Counted from the stretch's first letter, positions 10,082 through 23,200 are shown. The stretch: 64,000 bases of DNA from Cyathus striatus (GCA_025738555.1 JAOVFP010000005.1:4588001-4652000); one strand, 5' to 3'. Numbers and translations: made by a program. The notes: generated from the sequence alone by a model not told the origin.

Positions 10082-13000
10082 ATGGCTAGCACCCCCGCTG
10101 CCTACAATCCTTCGCCTGATTCTCTGCCTCTAGTTTCCGAGTTCGCTTCTCCTGAAAATATCAGTGGCTTTAACGCTGTAGAACGTGATCATGCCTCTTG
10201 GGCTGCCTCTCTTCCTGCTGACCAGGGGCTTTATTCCAACGCAAACGAGAAAGATTCCTGCGGTGTAGGTTTCATTTGTCACATCAAGGGTGAACAGAAC
10301 CACAAAATCGTTTCCGATGCTCGCCAACTACTCTGTGCCATGACTCACAGAGGTGCTACAGGCGCTGATAGCCGTGACGGAGACGGGGCCGGTGTCATGA
10401 CTGGTATTCCTCACCAGTTTTTCAAGCGTGAGGCTGAGAGAGACCTAGGATGCGTTCTCCCCGAGTCTGGCGAATATGCTGTTGGCAACGTCTTTTTTAA
10501 GCCGAACGACCCCATACAGTTGCAGAATTACCAGTCTACCTTCACCAAGATTGCTGTTGATCTTGGATTGCGTGTCCTTGGTTGGAGGGAAGTACCCACC
10601 GATGGTACTATCCTTGGACCTGCTGCAAGTAGCAAAGAGCCCATCATTCTCCAGCCATTTGTGGTGCTTAGAGCTCACTACGGCGACGGAAGTGTTAGCC
10701 AGGGTGGTACGTTTGATGAGAAATACTTGGAACGTCAATTGTACGTTCTTCGCAAACATGCAACTCACCGGATGTTCGTCAATTTCTTGTTCTCTTTCTG
10801 TTTAAGTTTATGGCTGAATTAATTCCGCTTGTCTTCTAAAGAACGCTGGCGAAAGGCTTTTATATTTGCTCTCTTTCAACGAAAAATATCGTTTACAAGG
10901 GGCAGCTTTCTCCTTCACAAGTATATAACTACTATCACGATCTTAACCATGTCCTATACAAGTCTCATTTCGCTCTCGTGCACTCTCGCTTCTCTACCAA
11001 TACTTTCCCTAGTTGGGATCGTGCGCAACCGCTCAGATGGGCCGCACATAACGGTACGACTTCCCGTGCCTTCGACATGATGTCTTATCTTTGACACGTT
11101 CTTAGGGGAAATCAACACCGTGCGCGGAAATAAGAACTGGATGCGTGCTAGGGAAGGCGTTCTGTCTTCCCAGCATTTTGGAGACCAACTAGATCTGCTA
11201 TACCCAATAATTGAGAACGGCGGCTCCGACTCCGCGGCTTTCGATAACGTGTTGGAGTTGCTTGTTGTTAATGGCGTAGTGACATTGCCTGAGGCAGTTA
11301 TGATGATGGTACCAGAAGCGTGGCAGGGTAATGAACACATGGAGCCTGAGAAACGGGCATTTTATAATTGGGCTGCATGTCTTCTCGAGCCTTGGGATGG
11401 CCCGGCCCTCTTCACCTTCAGCGATGGCCGCTATTGTGGAGCAAACCTTGACCGGAATGGATTACGACCTTGCCGTTTCATTGTCACAAATGAAGATATC
11501 ATGGTCTGTGCCTCGGAAGTGGGTGCTATTTATGTTCCCCCGGAGAAAGTGGTCCAAAAAGGACGCCTCAAACCCGGTCGCATGTTGTTGGTTGATACCT
11601 TGGAAGGAAGGATTGTGGATGACAAAGAACTGAAGCGCAATACAGCAGTGCGACAAAATTTTGCATCTTGGGTTGAATCCCATATTCTCCATGTCCCTAA
11701 CATCATTAAACGTGTTTTACGAAGCAATATATCTCTAGAGCCTGTCTTAGATGACACAACACTCAGCACTGATCCCAAACTACTGGCATTTGGATTCACC
11801 GTTGAGCAGTTGAACTTGCTCATGCTACCCATGGTGCTTGATGGGAAGGAAGCTCTCGGATCGATGGGAAATGATGCTCCTTTGGCTGCAATGGCTACTC
11901 AACCTCGCCTCATTTATGACTATTTTCGACAGCTATTCGCACAAGTCACGAACCCTCCAATTGATCCTATCCGAGAGAGCATCGTAATGTCCTTGGAAGC
12001 CTATGTCGGACCAGAAGGAAATTTATTGGAGATGAAGCCCGAACAGTGCCATCGCATTCTCCTTCCTTCCCCATTGCTTTCTATCGAGGAGATGAATGCC
12101 ATGAAGAACTTGAAATCTGCCTATCACTCGTGGCCATCTCGCACGATCGACATTACATTCCCTAAGGCTGAGGGTCTTCCAGGATATCAAGTTGCACTTG
12201 AGCGTGTTTGCAGCGAAGCTTCTCAGGCCATCGAGGACGGCGTCAAGGTAATTGTCCTGAGTGATCGTGCTACTGGCCCTTCACGGGTTCCATTATCAGC
12301 GTTAGTGGCATGTGGAGGTGTACATCATCATCTCACGACTCAGAAGAAGAGAGCCAAAGTCGCTCTAATGGTTGAAACTGCTGAAGCACGTGAAGTCCAT
12401 CATACTTGTGTTCTGGTTGGATATGGAGCGGATGCAGTATGCCCTTGGTTAGTGATGGAAACAATTCACAAAGTTAACCAGGAAGGATTGTGCGTACTAT
12501 CATATTTACTCTACGACTTCTTTTAATAATTGAATTTTCAGAGTAAAGGGCGATAAACCAGTTTCTGTGTTGCTCGACAATTACCGTCATTCTGTTGACA
12601 ATGGCATTATGAAAGTAATGTCGAAGATGGGTATATCCACTCTGCAGTCGTACAAGGGAGCCCAGATATTTGAAATCCTCGGCCTCCACAGCGAGGTCGT
12701 AGATCGTTGCTTCATCGGTACTGCTAGTCGTGTTCAAGGTGCCACATTTGATCTCCTTGCTATGGATACATTTGAGCTTCATGAACGGGGATGGCCCAGC
12801 CGTGAAACCATTCTCCCACCTGGAATGCCCGAATCGGGAGAATATCACTGGAGGGATGGTGGAGAGGCTCACATCAATGACCCGGCAGGGATTGCCAGTC
12901 TTCAGGATGCCGTTCGCGAGAAGAATCAAACTGCCTACGATGCCTACTCACGTAATGCAAATGAACAGACACAAAGTGTTCATTTACGTGGATTGCTGGA

Positions 13001-16000
13001 TTTCCGTTACGAGAATGCAACTCCCATCCCAATAGAACAAGTTGAGCCATGGAATGAGATTGTCCGGCGATTCGTTACGGGAGCTATGTCTTACGGCTCT
13101 ATATCAATGGAGGCACATTCTACACTTGCAGTAGCCATGAATCGTCTGGGTGGGAAATCTAATACTGGAGAGGGAGGCGAGGATGCCGAACGGTCACAAA
13201 TCCTAAGCAATGGAGATACCATGCGATCCGCTATCAAACAGGTCGCTTCCGGTAGATTTGGTGTCACCGCAAATTATCTTGCCGATGCAGATGAACTTCA
13301 AATCAAGATGGCTCAAGGTGCCAAGCCAGGCGAAGGCGGTGAGCTGCCAGGACACAAAGTTTCAGGTTCTATTGCTCGCACGCGTCATTCAACTGCCGGC
13401 GTTGGTCTTATTTCTCCACCTCCTCATCACGACATTTACTCGATCGAGGATCTCAAGCAGCTTATTTACGATCTCAAGTGTGCTAATCCTCGGTCGCGTG
13501 TATCAGTTAAACTTGTCTCGGAAGTCGGCGTGGGTATTGTTGCCAGTGGGGTAGCAAAAGCGAAAGCCGACCACATTCTCATCTCCGGACATGATGGAGG
13601 GACGGGGGCTTCCCGTTGGACTGGTATCAAGTATGCAGGGCTGCCATGGGAGCTTGGGCTTGCTGAAACACACCAAACTCTGGTTCTCAATGATCTGCGT
13701 GGGCGCGTTACTGTTCAGACTGATGGTCAAATTCGTACCGGTCGTGATATCGCCGTTGCATGTTTGCTTGGTGCGGAAGAATGGGGTTTTGCGACAACAC
13801 CGTTGATCGCCATGGGATGTATTATGATGCGGAAGTGCCATTGTATGTTAATATCTTATTTCAAATAACTAGTTGAACTAATGACTGGCTTCAGTGAACA
13901 CTTGCCCTGTCGGTATTGCAACTCAAGACCCGCAACTCCGTGCAAAGTTTGCTGGACAACCAGAGCAAGTCATTAACTTCTTCTACTATCTTGCAGAAGA
14001 ACTGCGGGGCTTCATGGCGAAGTTGGGTTTCCGGACTATCAATGAGATGGTTGGACGAGCGGATATGCTCAAAGTGAATGAGAAACTAAGGACGCCTAAA
14101 ACGGCTCATTTGGACCTTTCCCCGATATTAAAACCTGCCTGGCAAATGCGTCCAGGCGCTGCTACGTATCGTGTTCGTCAGCAAGATCATAAACTCTACA
14201 TTCGCCTTGATAACAAATTCATAGACGAATCGGAGCCTGCCCTCACCAAGGGACTACCCGTTCATATTGAATGTGACGTCACAAACACTGATCGTGCACT
14301 TGGAACTTCATTATCATACAGAATCTCCAAGCTATATGGAGAGGAAGGACTACCAAAAGACACCATTCATATTAGGATGAGAGGCTCTGCTGGTCAGTCT
14401 TGCGGGGCTTTCTTGGCGCCTGGTATCACCATCGAACTCGAAGGTGATGCCAATGACTACGTAGGCAAAGGTCTTTCTGGTGGTCGTCTTATTGTCTATC
14501 CTCCCAAGCAATCTACGTTCAAAGCCGAGGAAAATATCATTATCGGCAATGTCTGCTTATATGGCGCGACATCTGGCGAAGCATTCATCCGTGGTATTGC
14601 TGCTGAGCGGTTTGCAGTAAGAAATTCTGGAGCAAACGCGGTGGTTGAAGGGACAGGTGACCATGGCTGTGAATATATGACTGGGGGGCGGGTTGTAGTG
14701 CTTGGTACTACCGGAAGAAATTTTGCGGCGGGTATGAGCGGAGGTATTGCGTATGTTTTAGATACAGCTCACACCTTCGCTTCCAAGGTTAATATGGAGA
14801 TGGTCGAGTTGGGTAAAGTTACTGACCCAAGGGAAATTGCGGCATTACGCAGTCTCATCGAAGATCATCGCCATTATACCGGATCTGAAGTAGCAGATCG
14901 TGTTTTGCACGACTTCCATCATCTTCTTCCGCTATTTGTCCGGGTTGTGCCCCTTGATTATAAGCGCGTCTTGGAAGAGCAAGCTGCTCGCGAGAAGGAA
15001 GAAAAACTTCGTCACAGCGTGATCGACCTGGTGCCATCACGTACCGCCAGCCAGGTTGACCTTGCTTCTGAAGGTTTGGAAGACATTCTTCTTCCAAAGT
15101 CGCCCACCATTAATACTCCCGTGAAGTCTCGTCACGAACCCTCGATTACAGATGTTGAGGACTCCCTTGTCGATGATTCTACTACAAAGCAGAGATTAAA
15201 CAAACTTGACAAGACTCGAGGTTTCATGAAGTACAAGAGACTAGGTGAAGCATATCGCCCACCTCGCAAGCGTGTTAAAGACTGGAAAGAGATTTCAACT
15301 CGCCTTACCGAAAGTGAGCTCAAGTACCAATCTGCACGCTGCATGGATTGTGGTGTTCCTTTCTGTCAGTCTGACACTGGGTGTCCAATTTCGAATATCA
15401 TTCCTAAATGGAATGATCTTGTGTTCAAAGGACAATGGCAAGATGCTCTTAACCGTCTATTGATGACCAACAATTTCCCTGAGTTTACAGGTCGTGTGTG
15501 CCCCGCTCCTTGCGAAGGTGCATGTGTGCTAGGTATAAATGAGCAACCTGTTGGTATCAAGAGTATTGAATGTGCTATCATTGATAAAGTGAGTTGGCAA
15601 GTAGGTGTGCAGCAGGCCTTTTCCGCTAATAAGCTCCAGGGCTTTGAAATGGGCTGGATGGCGCCTAATCCTCCGAAGTTCAGGACGGGGAAACGTGTTG
15701 CTATCATTGGCTCTGGCCCTGCAGGACTTGCCTGTGCTGACCAATTGAATAAAACAGGACATTTCGTTACTGTTTATGACCGCAATGATCGTATGGGTGG
15801 ATTATTGATGTACGGTATTCCAAAGTGAGTTTTTTCGACACTTTGTTAACATTGCCATCAACTAAGCATTCGATAGCATGAAGCTTGACAAGGCCGTTGT
15901 GCAGAGACGTTTGGATCTCATGGCGGCGGAAGGTATTGTAAGTTTCTGCATATTTTTTTGTGTTTGTTCTCTTTCTGATCGAGTTCAGACATTCGTACCT

Positions 16001-17254
16001 AATGCCAACGTTGGAGTTGATATTGATGTTCATCAAATTCGTGCTGAAAATGACGCCGTGGTTATTTGCACTGGTGCGACTTGGCCTCGTGACCTGAAAA
16101 TACCAAATCGCGACGCCACTGGGATTCATTTTGCTATGGAGTTCCTTCAGGTATTGCCTAGCTTTAACAACACGCTTATACATTGTGCCTAAGTTTCCTG
16201 ACAGCTTAACACAAAATCTCTCTTAGACTCTAACTTGGAAGATGGTGGATACATTAGTGCTAAGGGCAAAGATGTTATCGTCATAGGTGGCGGAGATACA
16301 GGTAATGACTGTATAGGTACATCAATGCGCCATGGCGCAAAATCCGTTGTCAATTTCGAACTTCTACCTCAACCTCCTGCTTCTCGCGGTCGTGACAATC
16401 CATGGCCTCAATGGCCCAGGTTTGTTAGTATCCTTATTTATTAACTTCATCTTTAATCATGTAATAGAATCTTCCGCACTGACTATGGGCACACCGAAGT
16501 CGCTGCACATTTTGGAAATGGTAAGAGATCTTGAAGCGATGCATCACACCCTTTTCTCAGCATATCTTCCTTAGATCCTCGCGAATATTGTATTTCAACG
16601 AAAGATTTTGTACTTGATGATGAAGGCAAATTGAAAGGCCTCAACACTGGTAAGAACTTCTGCGACACCATGTAGCAGTGAGCTGCTACTAACATGTCTT
16701 AGTGCGCGTCGAGTGGAGCAAGGACAGTGGTGGACGATGGAAAATGGAAGAAGTTCCCGGTTCTGAAATGTTCTTTCCTGCTCAGCTTGTATTCTTGGCA
16801 CTCGGATTTTTGGGACCTCAAAGTGAAGTTCTGAAAGCTCTTGGAGTAAAACAGGATGCGAGGTCCAATATACAGACACCTAATAAGGTATGCTTCAAGG
16901 ACTAAAATGGATTTTTCATTACTAATGTTTCGAAAGAAATATTCCACTAATATCGAGGGTGTTTTTGCGGCTGGAGATTGTCGTCGAGGCCAGTCGCTAA
17001 TTGTATGGGGAATCAAGTATGTCCATCCTTTCCATTCTGTTGATGTCTGTGCTTAACTAGTCCTCAGTGAGGGACGTGGAGCTGCTACTGAAGTTGATGC
17101 ATGGCTTATGGGGGGTTCTAGGCTTCCCACTGCAGGAGGAATCAAAGCCAGGGTAAGTGCCTTCAATTGCATCAGGCACATGCACTCATTGGCTACATAG
17201 ACATTCATTCCTCCCCCCAGTATGCCCGAATCCGAAGGGATCAAAGTACAATAA
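10082..17254 (+). CDS. GLT1: Glutamate synthase (NADH-GOGAT), 14 exons, 2162 aa
   Basis: Makes two glutamates from glutamine and 2-oxoglutarate using NADH; the GOGAT half of the GS-GOGAT ammonium assimilation cycle. Exons: 10082-10773, 10842-11053, 11106-12489, 12542-13842, 13895-15824, 15877-15937, 15989-16150, 16205-16419, 16468-16520, 16575-16649, 16703-16887, 16937-17016, 17068-17152, 17201-17254. They sum to 6489 bases in one frame, close to yeast Glt1 (about 2145 aa). Cys60 in DSCGVGF should be the N-terminal nucleophile after a 59-residue propeptide is removed. The 3Fe-4S motif CX5CX4C ([12 protein letters not shown]) is split by intron 4. The beta-type half follows in the same chain: CMDCGVPFC and CPAPCEGAC for 4Fe-4S clusters, [12 protein letters not shown] for FAD and [12 protein letters not shown] for NADH. 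No lesion was seen. Confidence 0.97.
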
Positions 17255-17444
17255 TGGAGGAGAATACCCCGTGAAGATTAATGGGATGAATGATTATTCC
17301 TTATAATTACATATTCTCATGACTTTTATGCATTTTCTACTCTTGCAATGATTAACTATGTTTCATATTCTCCTACTTAAACACATATAGGAAAATAATG
17401 TATTATCAGAGGTCTTGAAATGAAATCGTCGTTGTTGGCCAGTG
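17255..17444. terminator. Convergent 3' region of GLT1 and MSS51
   Basis: 190 AT-rich bases between opposed stop codons must hold both polyadenylation regions. TTATAATTAC and AATAATG stretches are present, but no defined signal can be assigned. Confidence 0.35.
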
Positions 17445-19162
17445 TTATGATGAAAATATCGAGCTAAATTTTCCGCGTTCCTGTACGTCCCGACTCTTTC
17501 CTCTAATGCCCCAGATACCCCAATTTGTCTTAACCATTACCCTGGGATCGAAGTCAGCGATTTCCCACTTCTCGCTGCCAAAGGTATTCGGTCCGGGTGT
17601 AATAACCCACTCGAACTCCCCAGCAACCTCAGGTGCTGTAGAAAGCGATCGAATGTCCCGCTCGACGTCTGTCGGTGAAAACCCTGTGACGAAAATAGCA
17701 CATTTGCTGGCAAGCAGCATTGGAAGAACAGGTCCCCATTCTGTCGGCGATGCAATCTGAAGGAGAGGTTCACCATCTTCGCCGACTGAGTCGGGAGAGG
17801 GGAATCCGAAACCAGGGGAGAAAAAGAAGAATACATCACTGTAAGGATCAAGGGTATGTTGAAATTGTGCATGGACGTCGGCGTAATTGGCTTGCATTCC
17901 AGTGATGGTGAGTTGCGGTGTGTAAGGCACAGTGTATGATGGGACACCGTAACGCTCAAGGGAGGAACGAGTACGTTTCAATCGTTCAATGGGAGCTGGT
18001 GTGGGAGGCTGGTAAACATTGGGAAGGTAAACAGGGGTTTCAGACTCTCCAGAGCCCGCTTTCTGACCATCTGCAGGGTTATTTGATGATGGAGATTTAT
18101 CCTTGGCAATAGGACGGGCAGCGACTGGAGCAGGAGGTTTCGGTAGAGATACTTGAGGTCCGATAAAGAAAAGGTGGAAGTGAGTGGACGGGAAGAGCAT
18201 GCAGAGCTGTTCCCATACATGGGGAGGGAGAGAAGACTCTGCTCTAGCTCCAAGGATGAAAATTCGAACCTGTGGCTTGCCAACAGCAGCTTCATCTGTC
18301 TCCGGGGCACCTGGGGCAACGTGAAGTGTGCTTCGCAGAGCTATTCACGAAATGATTCAGCAACCTCACAGCAATAGATAGAAACAGTTTGGCGCACCTG
18401 CAAGGGATCGACTTCCTTCTGGAGTTAATCGCTGATTGCTCAATGTCAAACCACTATATTGATGAAGAACCCCCCCAATTGTGATTGGGTATGTTAGCAG
18501 TTTGCTAGCATGTCGCCGAGAACGTTCTGTATCCATTGAAGGGAAACAGCGAGTATACCAGAACACATCCCAGTTTGCAAAGGATATGGCTTCCTCATAG
18601 CCTTGAGGACCTATAATATGTGACATCAAGTTGAGAGCATTGTCCCGTGACAAACGACGTAGATGTACATGCCAGGAAGCTCGAACTCTCGAAGCCTTCG
18701 CCCACTTCTTAAATCGTGCTCGTCCTCGTTCGCCTCGCGAAGGCGTTTACAGTATTTCTGATGTTCTCCATCTGCTTTCCAATGCTCTTCCGAGCAGTGA
18801 GTGGGCCAACCACAGTCTGGACATTCGTGTTGGACGGACTTGGGCTGGGCCTGCGTATGAGCGTGAATGTGACTATGCGAGGATGCACAGACTGGACATG
18901 GAGCAAGCTTCTGAATTGCGGCTCCTCGAGCTCGGATGGCAGGAAAGGGAGATTTTGAAAAAGGATGAAATAAATGATGTTCAGTAAGGATGGGAATAGG
19001 ATCCTTCGGAGAGGCCGGCTGAGGAGACCTGCGAAAAAAATTGAAGATTAGTCGGGCATTTTTTCTGTGAGAATAAGGATATGGCTGTAAGCAGAGAGTC
19101 GTCCTTGCAGCTCTTTGGCGAACAAGTGCAAAGGACATCGGAAATCGGGACACGGAAATCAT
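17445..19162 (-). CDS. MSS51: MSS51-like mitochondrial translational activator, MYND-type zinc finger, 532 aa
   Basis: In yeast Mss51 activates COX1 mRNA translation and couples it to cytochrome oxidase assembly in the matrix. Three exons in phase: 19162-18673, 18610-18398, 18340-17445. A zinc-binding segment at about residues 88-140 has CPVC, then CPDCGWPTHCSEEHW and H..YC spacing. The conserved block NWDVFWYTRCFPSMDTERS and LLTYPITIGGVLHQYS follows in exon 2. The first intron appears to start with GC, not GT (see findings). A low-complexity Pro/Ser linker (about residues 290-340) precedes a C-terminal domain ending in WGIWGIRG. The N-terminus (MISVSRFPMSFALVRQRAAR) is basic and suits a mitochondrial presequence; an inner ATG (MSFALV) is an alternative start. 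It is convergent with GLT1 and divergent from HIS3. Confidence 0.85.
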
Positions 19163-19324
19163 TCACTCCGAGTTTTGGCCGTTTATTTGGCAACAGACGA
19201 CACCTTCCCATTTAAATACAGACAAACAAAATCTTTGGCAGCAGACGACACCTTCCCATTTAAATACACACAAACAGAATCTTATCTCTACAATCTTCTG
19301 TCACTGTCACCAACTTGTCACACC
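19163..19324. promoter_or_regulatory. Bidirectional MSS51/HIS3 promoter
   Basis: 162 bases separate the two start codons. The region contains two copies of a 48-base unit, each with a TATA-like TTTAAATA, described separately. Confidence 0.6.
19187..19282 (+). repeat. Two tandem 48-base units in the HIS3/MSS51 promoter
   Basis: Copies at 19187-19234 and 19235-19282 differ at only about four bases. Each carries CAGACGACACCTTCCCATTT followed by AAATACA, so the TATA-like element is duplicated 42 to 90 bases before the HIS3 ATG. Confidence 0.85.
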
Positions 19325-20139
19325 ATGTCTCGTCAGGCCACAATCTCCAGGAAGACAAACGAAACAGAGATTGAAGTCTTCATAGACCTGGACGCGACCT
19401 CCATCCCAACTCCACTCAAACCATCCATGTCTCCACGGGCATTGGCTTCCTCGACCATGTTTGTCCCAAGTCTTCCTTCTCCTCTAACTCTAACTCGCTG
19501 CATATCTAGATGTATACTGCCCTTGCAAAACACTCTGGGATGTCCCTAACCCTCACTTGCAAAGGTGACCTCTGGATTGATGACCATCATACCGCAGATA
19601 AGTACTCTGCATTCAATCCCTTAATATTCCCCAAGCCAATCAGCCTTGTCCATTACAGGATACTGCAATTGCCCTAGGCATGGCTTTTAAGGAGGCTCTT
19701 GGAGAAGTTCGCGGAATTCGGAGATACGGAACCGGCTTTGCTCCCCTCGATGAGGTCCGGCCTGATACCCAATTCTTCTCTTCATATGGCCAACTTAATC
19801 GAAACAGGCTTTATCGCGGGCCGTGATAGATATTTGCTCGCGCCCTTACTGTGTTGCGGAACTTGGACTAAGACGAGAGAAAATTGGTGACCTATCCACC
19901 GAAATGATTCCCCATGTACTTCATTCCTTTGCAACTATGTCTGGGGTGACATTGCACATTGATGTTCTCCGCGGGGAGAACGATCATCATCGGTACTGTC
20001 TGATCTCTCTGCACAACGTATTGCTATAACATTCTCTTGTAGTGCGGAGTCTGCTTTTAAAGCACTGGCGCTGGCAATCCGTCAAGCGATCGAAAAGACA
20101 GGTCGTGACGACATTCCTAGCACTAAGGGTGTACTCTGA
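19325..20139 (+). CDS. HIS3: Imidazoleglycerol-phosphate dehydratase, with an apparent frameshift
   Basis: Sixth step of histidine synthesis, dehydrating imidazole glycerol phosphate. Family blocks appear in order: [113 protein letters not shown], and the end DIPSTKGVL. Metal-binding HFLDH-type and DDHH motifs are intact. Two problems exist. Between about 19390 and 19410 the frame shifts: the first block is in the ATG frame and the QTIHV block is in another, with no GT-AG pair between them. The intron after DDHHTA has ATAAGT where GTAAGT is expected. Either the copy is damaged, or the assembly has small errors. No second copy is visible here, and the rest shows purifying constraint, so I favour sequence error or a very recent lesion. 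Confidence 0.8.
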
Positions 20140-20213
20140 AGTTGACTTTTCACATAAGTAATTACGAGTCGTGTATATATACATGAACTGAAATAAATAA
20201 CTACGACGTATGT
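20140..20213. terminator. Convergent 3' region of HIS3 and the M13 peptidase
   Basis: Only 74 bases lie between opposed stop codons. ATATATAC and AAATAAATAA stretches may serve polyadenylation on one or both strands. Confidence 0.35.
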
Positions 20214-23200
20214 TTACGACCAGAACACACACTGTTTCTCGCGTGGTGGATTCAGCTAATGATATCAGATTTCATTACCTTTGTTTATTTCGAATGAATC
20301 GAACACACCTTTGCACCCTTCTTGCATTGAAAGGCTTCAGCAAACTCTGGAATATTGTAAACCGTTCCATCAACACGATACTCAGAGGGCGAGTGTGGGT
20401 CAGTTCGAATGCGTTGAACCTGGTATGCGACATTAAGGACTACGTTGACACCATCTTTTTGCACTTACCGCAGCTGCAGGTTTCATGGCTCTCGCCCAGA
20501 TACGTGCAAATGAAATGAAGAACAATTGTTCCCTGAGTGTTATCGTTATTTAATCATGTATCTCTTCGCACACATGTTTTACTGACCTTGAAAACTGCAG
20601 CCCGGGAAGCAAATACTCTGTACCTGCTGCCAGTGAAGCGCGGTATTGTGCCTTCCAGGCTCGATAAGCTTGAATGAGACCAGTATCCCCGATATTTTCG
20701 CCCGATGTCCTACACAGCTCAACAGTCAAAATCTCGACAAAATGTAGAAGCCCTTTGCGTACAGGTTTCCCTAAAAATCAAATAACAGTGAGAATGACTT
20801 TGCCCGCAGAGTAAAGATACTAACATTGACATGTACTTTCCCGCCTTTACCATCATCAATAGTGTAGGCTATACATGTTAAAATCAACGCGTTTCCCTCC
20901 GCCCAAATAAACAACACTACCGGAATATTGTTTGACAATACAATCTTGCTTGCCCTGAAAACCTTTGCTTGTGAAATTAGTCCACCATTCTTCAAGCTTG
21001 CCTTCTTGGTTATAAAGTCTTCCCGCCGAATCAAATGCATGCTATATGATGCGAGCGTTAAAACGTGGTACCAACATGAAAACGAATTTGTTCATATTCA
21101 CAGTTAATTCGTGGGCAGCAACGTGACCGAAAGCACCGTAAGACAGATAACCGGGCCTATAATAACATTTCTACACATCTAACACTGAAGCCAGCCGTGA
21201 TAATGCTCACCACTTCTGGGAGAAAAATGGCGGTTGAAGAATCCCAGCTGGAAATACAATCTACAATATTTGTCAGACTCCGTGACTTCGTGGAATGGAC
21301 ATAACATACCTCGTTGGCGGGAGGGTTGAAGTAAGCATTAACTGTAGAAGGGTACATCTCCCATGACTCGTTATTCCTCTGCCGGCCAAGCTGTAGCCAT
21401 TCTTTAAATTTTTCATCCGTACTTAGGTTGAGTTAGCTAAGAAGACCGTATAACATAAACAGACATACGCAGCGCTAATCATATTATCGAAAAAGTTGAC
21501 TTTGTCGATCTTAACGCCGCTATAATAGCGGGAAATAGACTCGGGTTGCCGAGTATCAGGATAAAGAGGATACCCAACTTTAACGCGAATTGCATCTGCC
21601 TATGTCAGTGTAACATAGTATACAAAATAAAGCTAAATTATATTGCCAACCAACCTTTTCCGCTGCGGCTTTTGAAGATGGTTTATCCATCCAATCAATG
21701 TGTGTTAAAGAAGACTTAAATGCGTTGATGATATCTAAAAGGAGTGAAATGCCATCACTAGGTTGTTGAAATATGTGCATACCTGCGATGACTTTTGTCC
21801 CCTTCTCTTTTGATTCTCCACCAAATGTCTCGTTCACGAAAAAGCGGCCGGAGGCAAAACCCAACGCGTCCTCGACCTTTCCAATGCAATACTCCGAACG
21901 GTCACCCACTGCACCTTTCTTAATTCCAGACAAAAGTTCCAGCAGTTGTCTTTGAGCTTGCCACGCTTGTGTAGACATCCCAAGATGCTCTGACAGTGAG
22001 AGCGCCGCACGAATCACAAGGTATCCTTCAACAACTTCGGGTTTTGAATCATTCAGAATCTTGGATAAGTTGAATGCGTATGAGGGGTAAGTCATGATCA
22101 CACGATCAGGATATGATCGAGGTGTAAATGCTGAGAAGTATGCAGGGAAATCAAACTGGGGTAAGGCTTCGGTAAGGTTTCGCAGCGAAACCGGATTATA
22201 GGTTGCGATAGGATCTTGATAGAGAATGTCCCTGAATCACCTGGTCAGGAGGAAAATACAAAACACAGAGGGGTAAAAATCCAAGACCCACAGGTCCAGG
22301 CTAGCGTTAGCCAGCTCGCGCTCAAATGCAACAATATCCTTAGCTAGCTTGTAAATTACTTTGGTCCTGTTGGTGGGATTTTTATCATCATCGCTGTCTC
22401 CGTCTTTATCATCTCCCCACGGTGGCCATGGCCAAGTTGGCCATACACTATGCTTGTCGTCATTAACAACGATGGGTTTTGGCTGTGGAATAGCAGCAGT
22501 TTCGTTTTCGTCGAGAATCAATAGAAGTCGTTCGATAACATTTCTGTATGTTTTCAAGATAGACTTTTCGTTGTAGTACTCCTATCGCAAAGTGATGAGG
22601 ACCGTACATTTTCGTATGTTGAGGAGGCTCACCTTAGAAGGAAGGGCAAAATTAGACTGACTAAACCAAAGAATCATGTGGTTTGGATCGACCCCAACGT
22701 CACCCTCAATCCCAAAGTTAAACAATGACTCAATACCTGAAACATAGTTAATACTCGAGATTAAAAAGTATCCGACGCAAATAATACCTCGAGAATGAAG
22801 AAAAGCCAAGGCCGCTGTTAAGCCGGATACATTCATGGGAAGACCATTCGACGACATTGCATCTGCATCCTCGCGGAACAGACTTCTCACTGTGTGTACA
22901 AATTGCTTTAATGGGGCATCACCAATATCTTCCAACTGATCCTCGTTGACGCATGAAGCATACAACGCTCTAAGTTTTTCCAAAAGCTGCTGATCAGCAG
23001 AGGAATCATAGGTCTCTGAAATGTTTGTCTCTAAAAATCTCTGTATGACGTGTTTATTATTTTGAGCCAGAGCTTCAAACTGCCCATAGCTACTCTTATC
23101 TGCTGGCAGAGGGTTTGATTTCAGCCACCCTGCATCTGCAAACTGTTGTCAGCTACAATAAACCTTCACCACGAATACAACTTACTTGCGAACTCATAAA

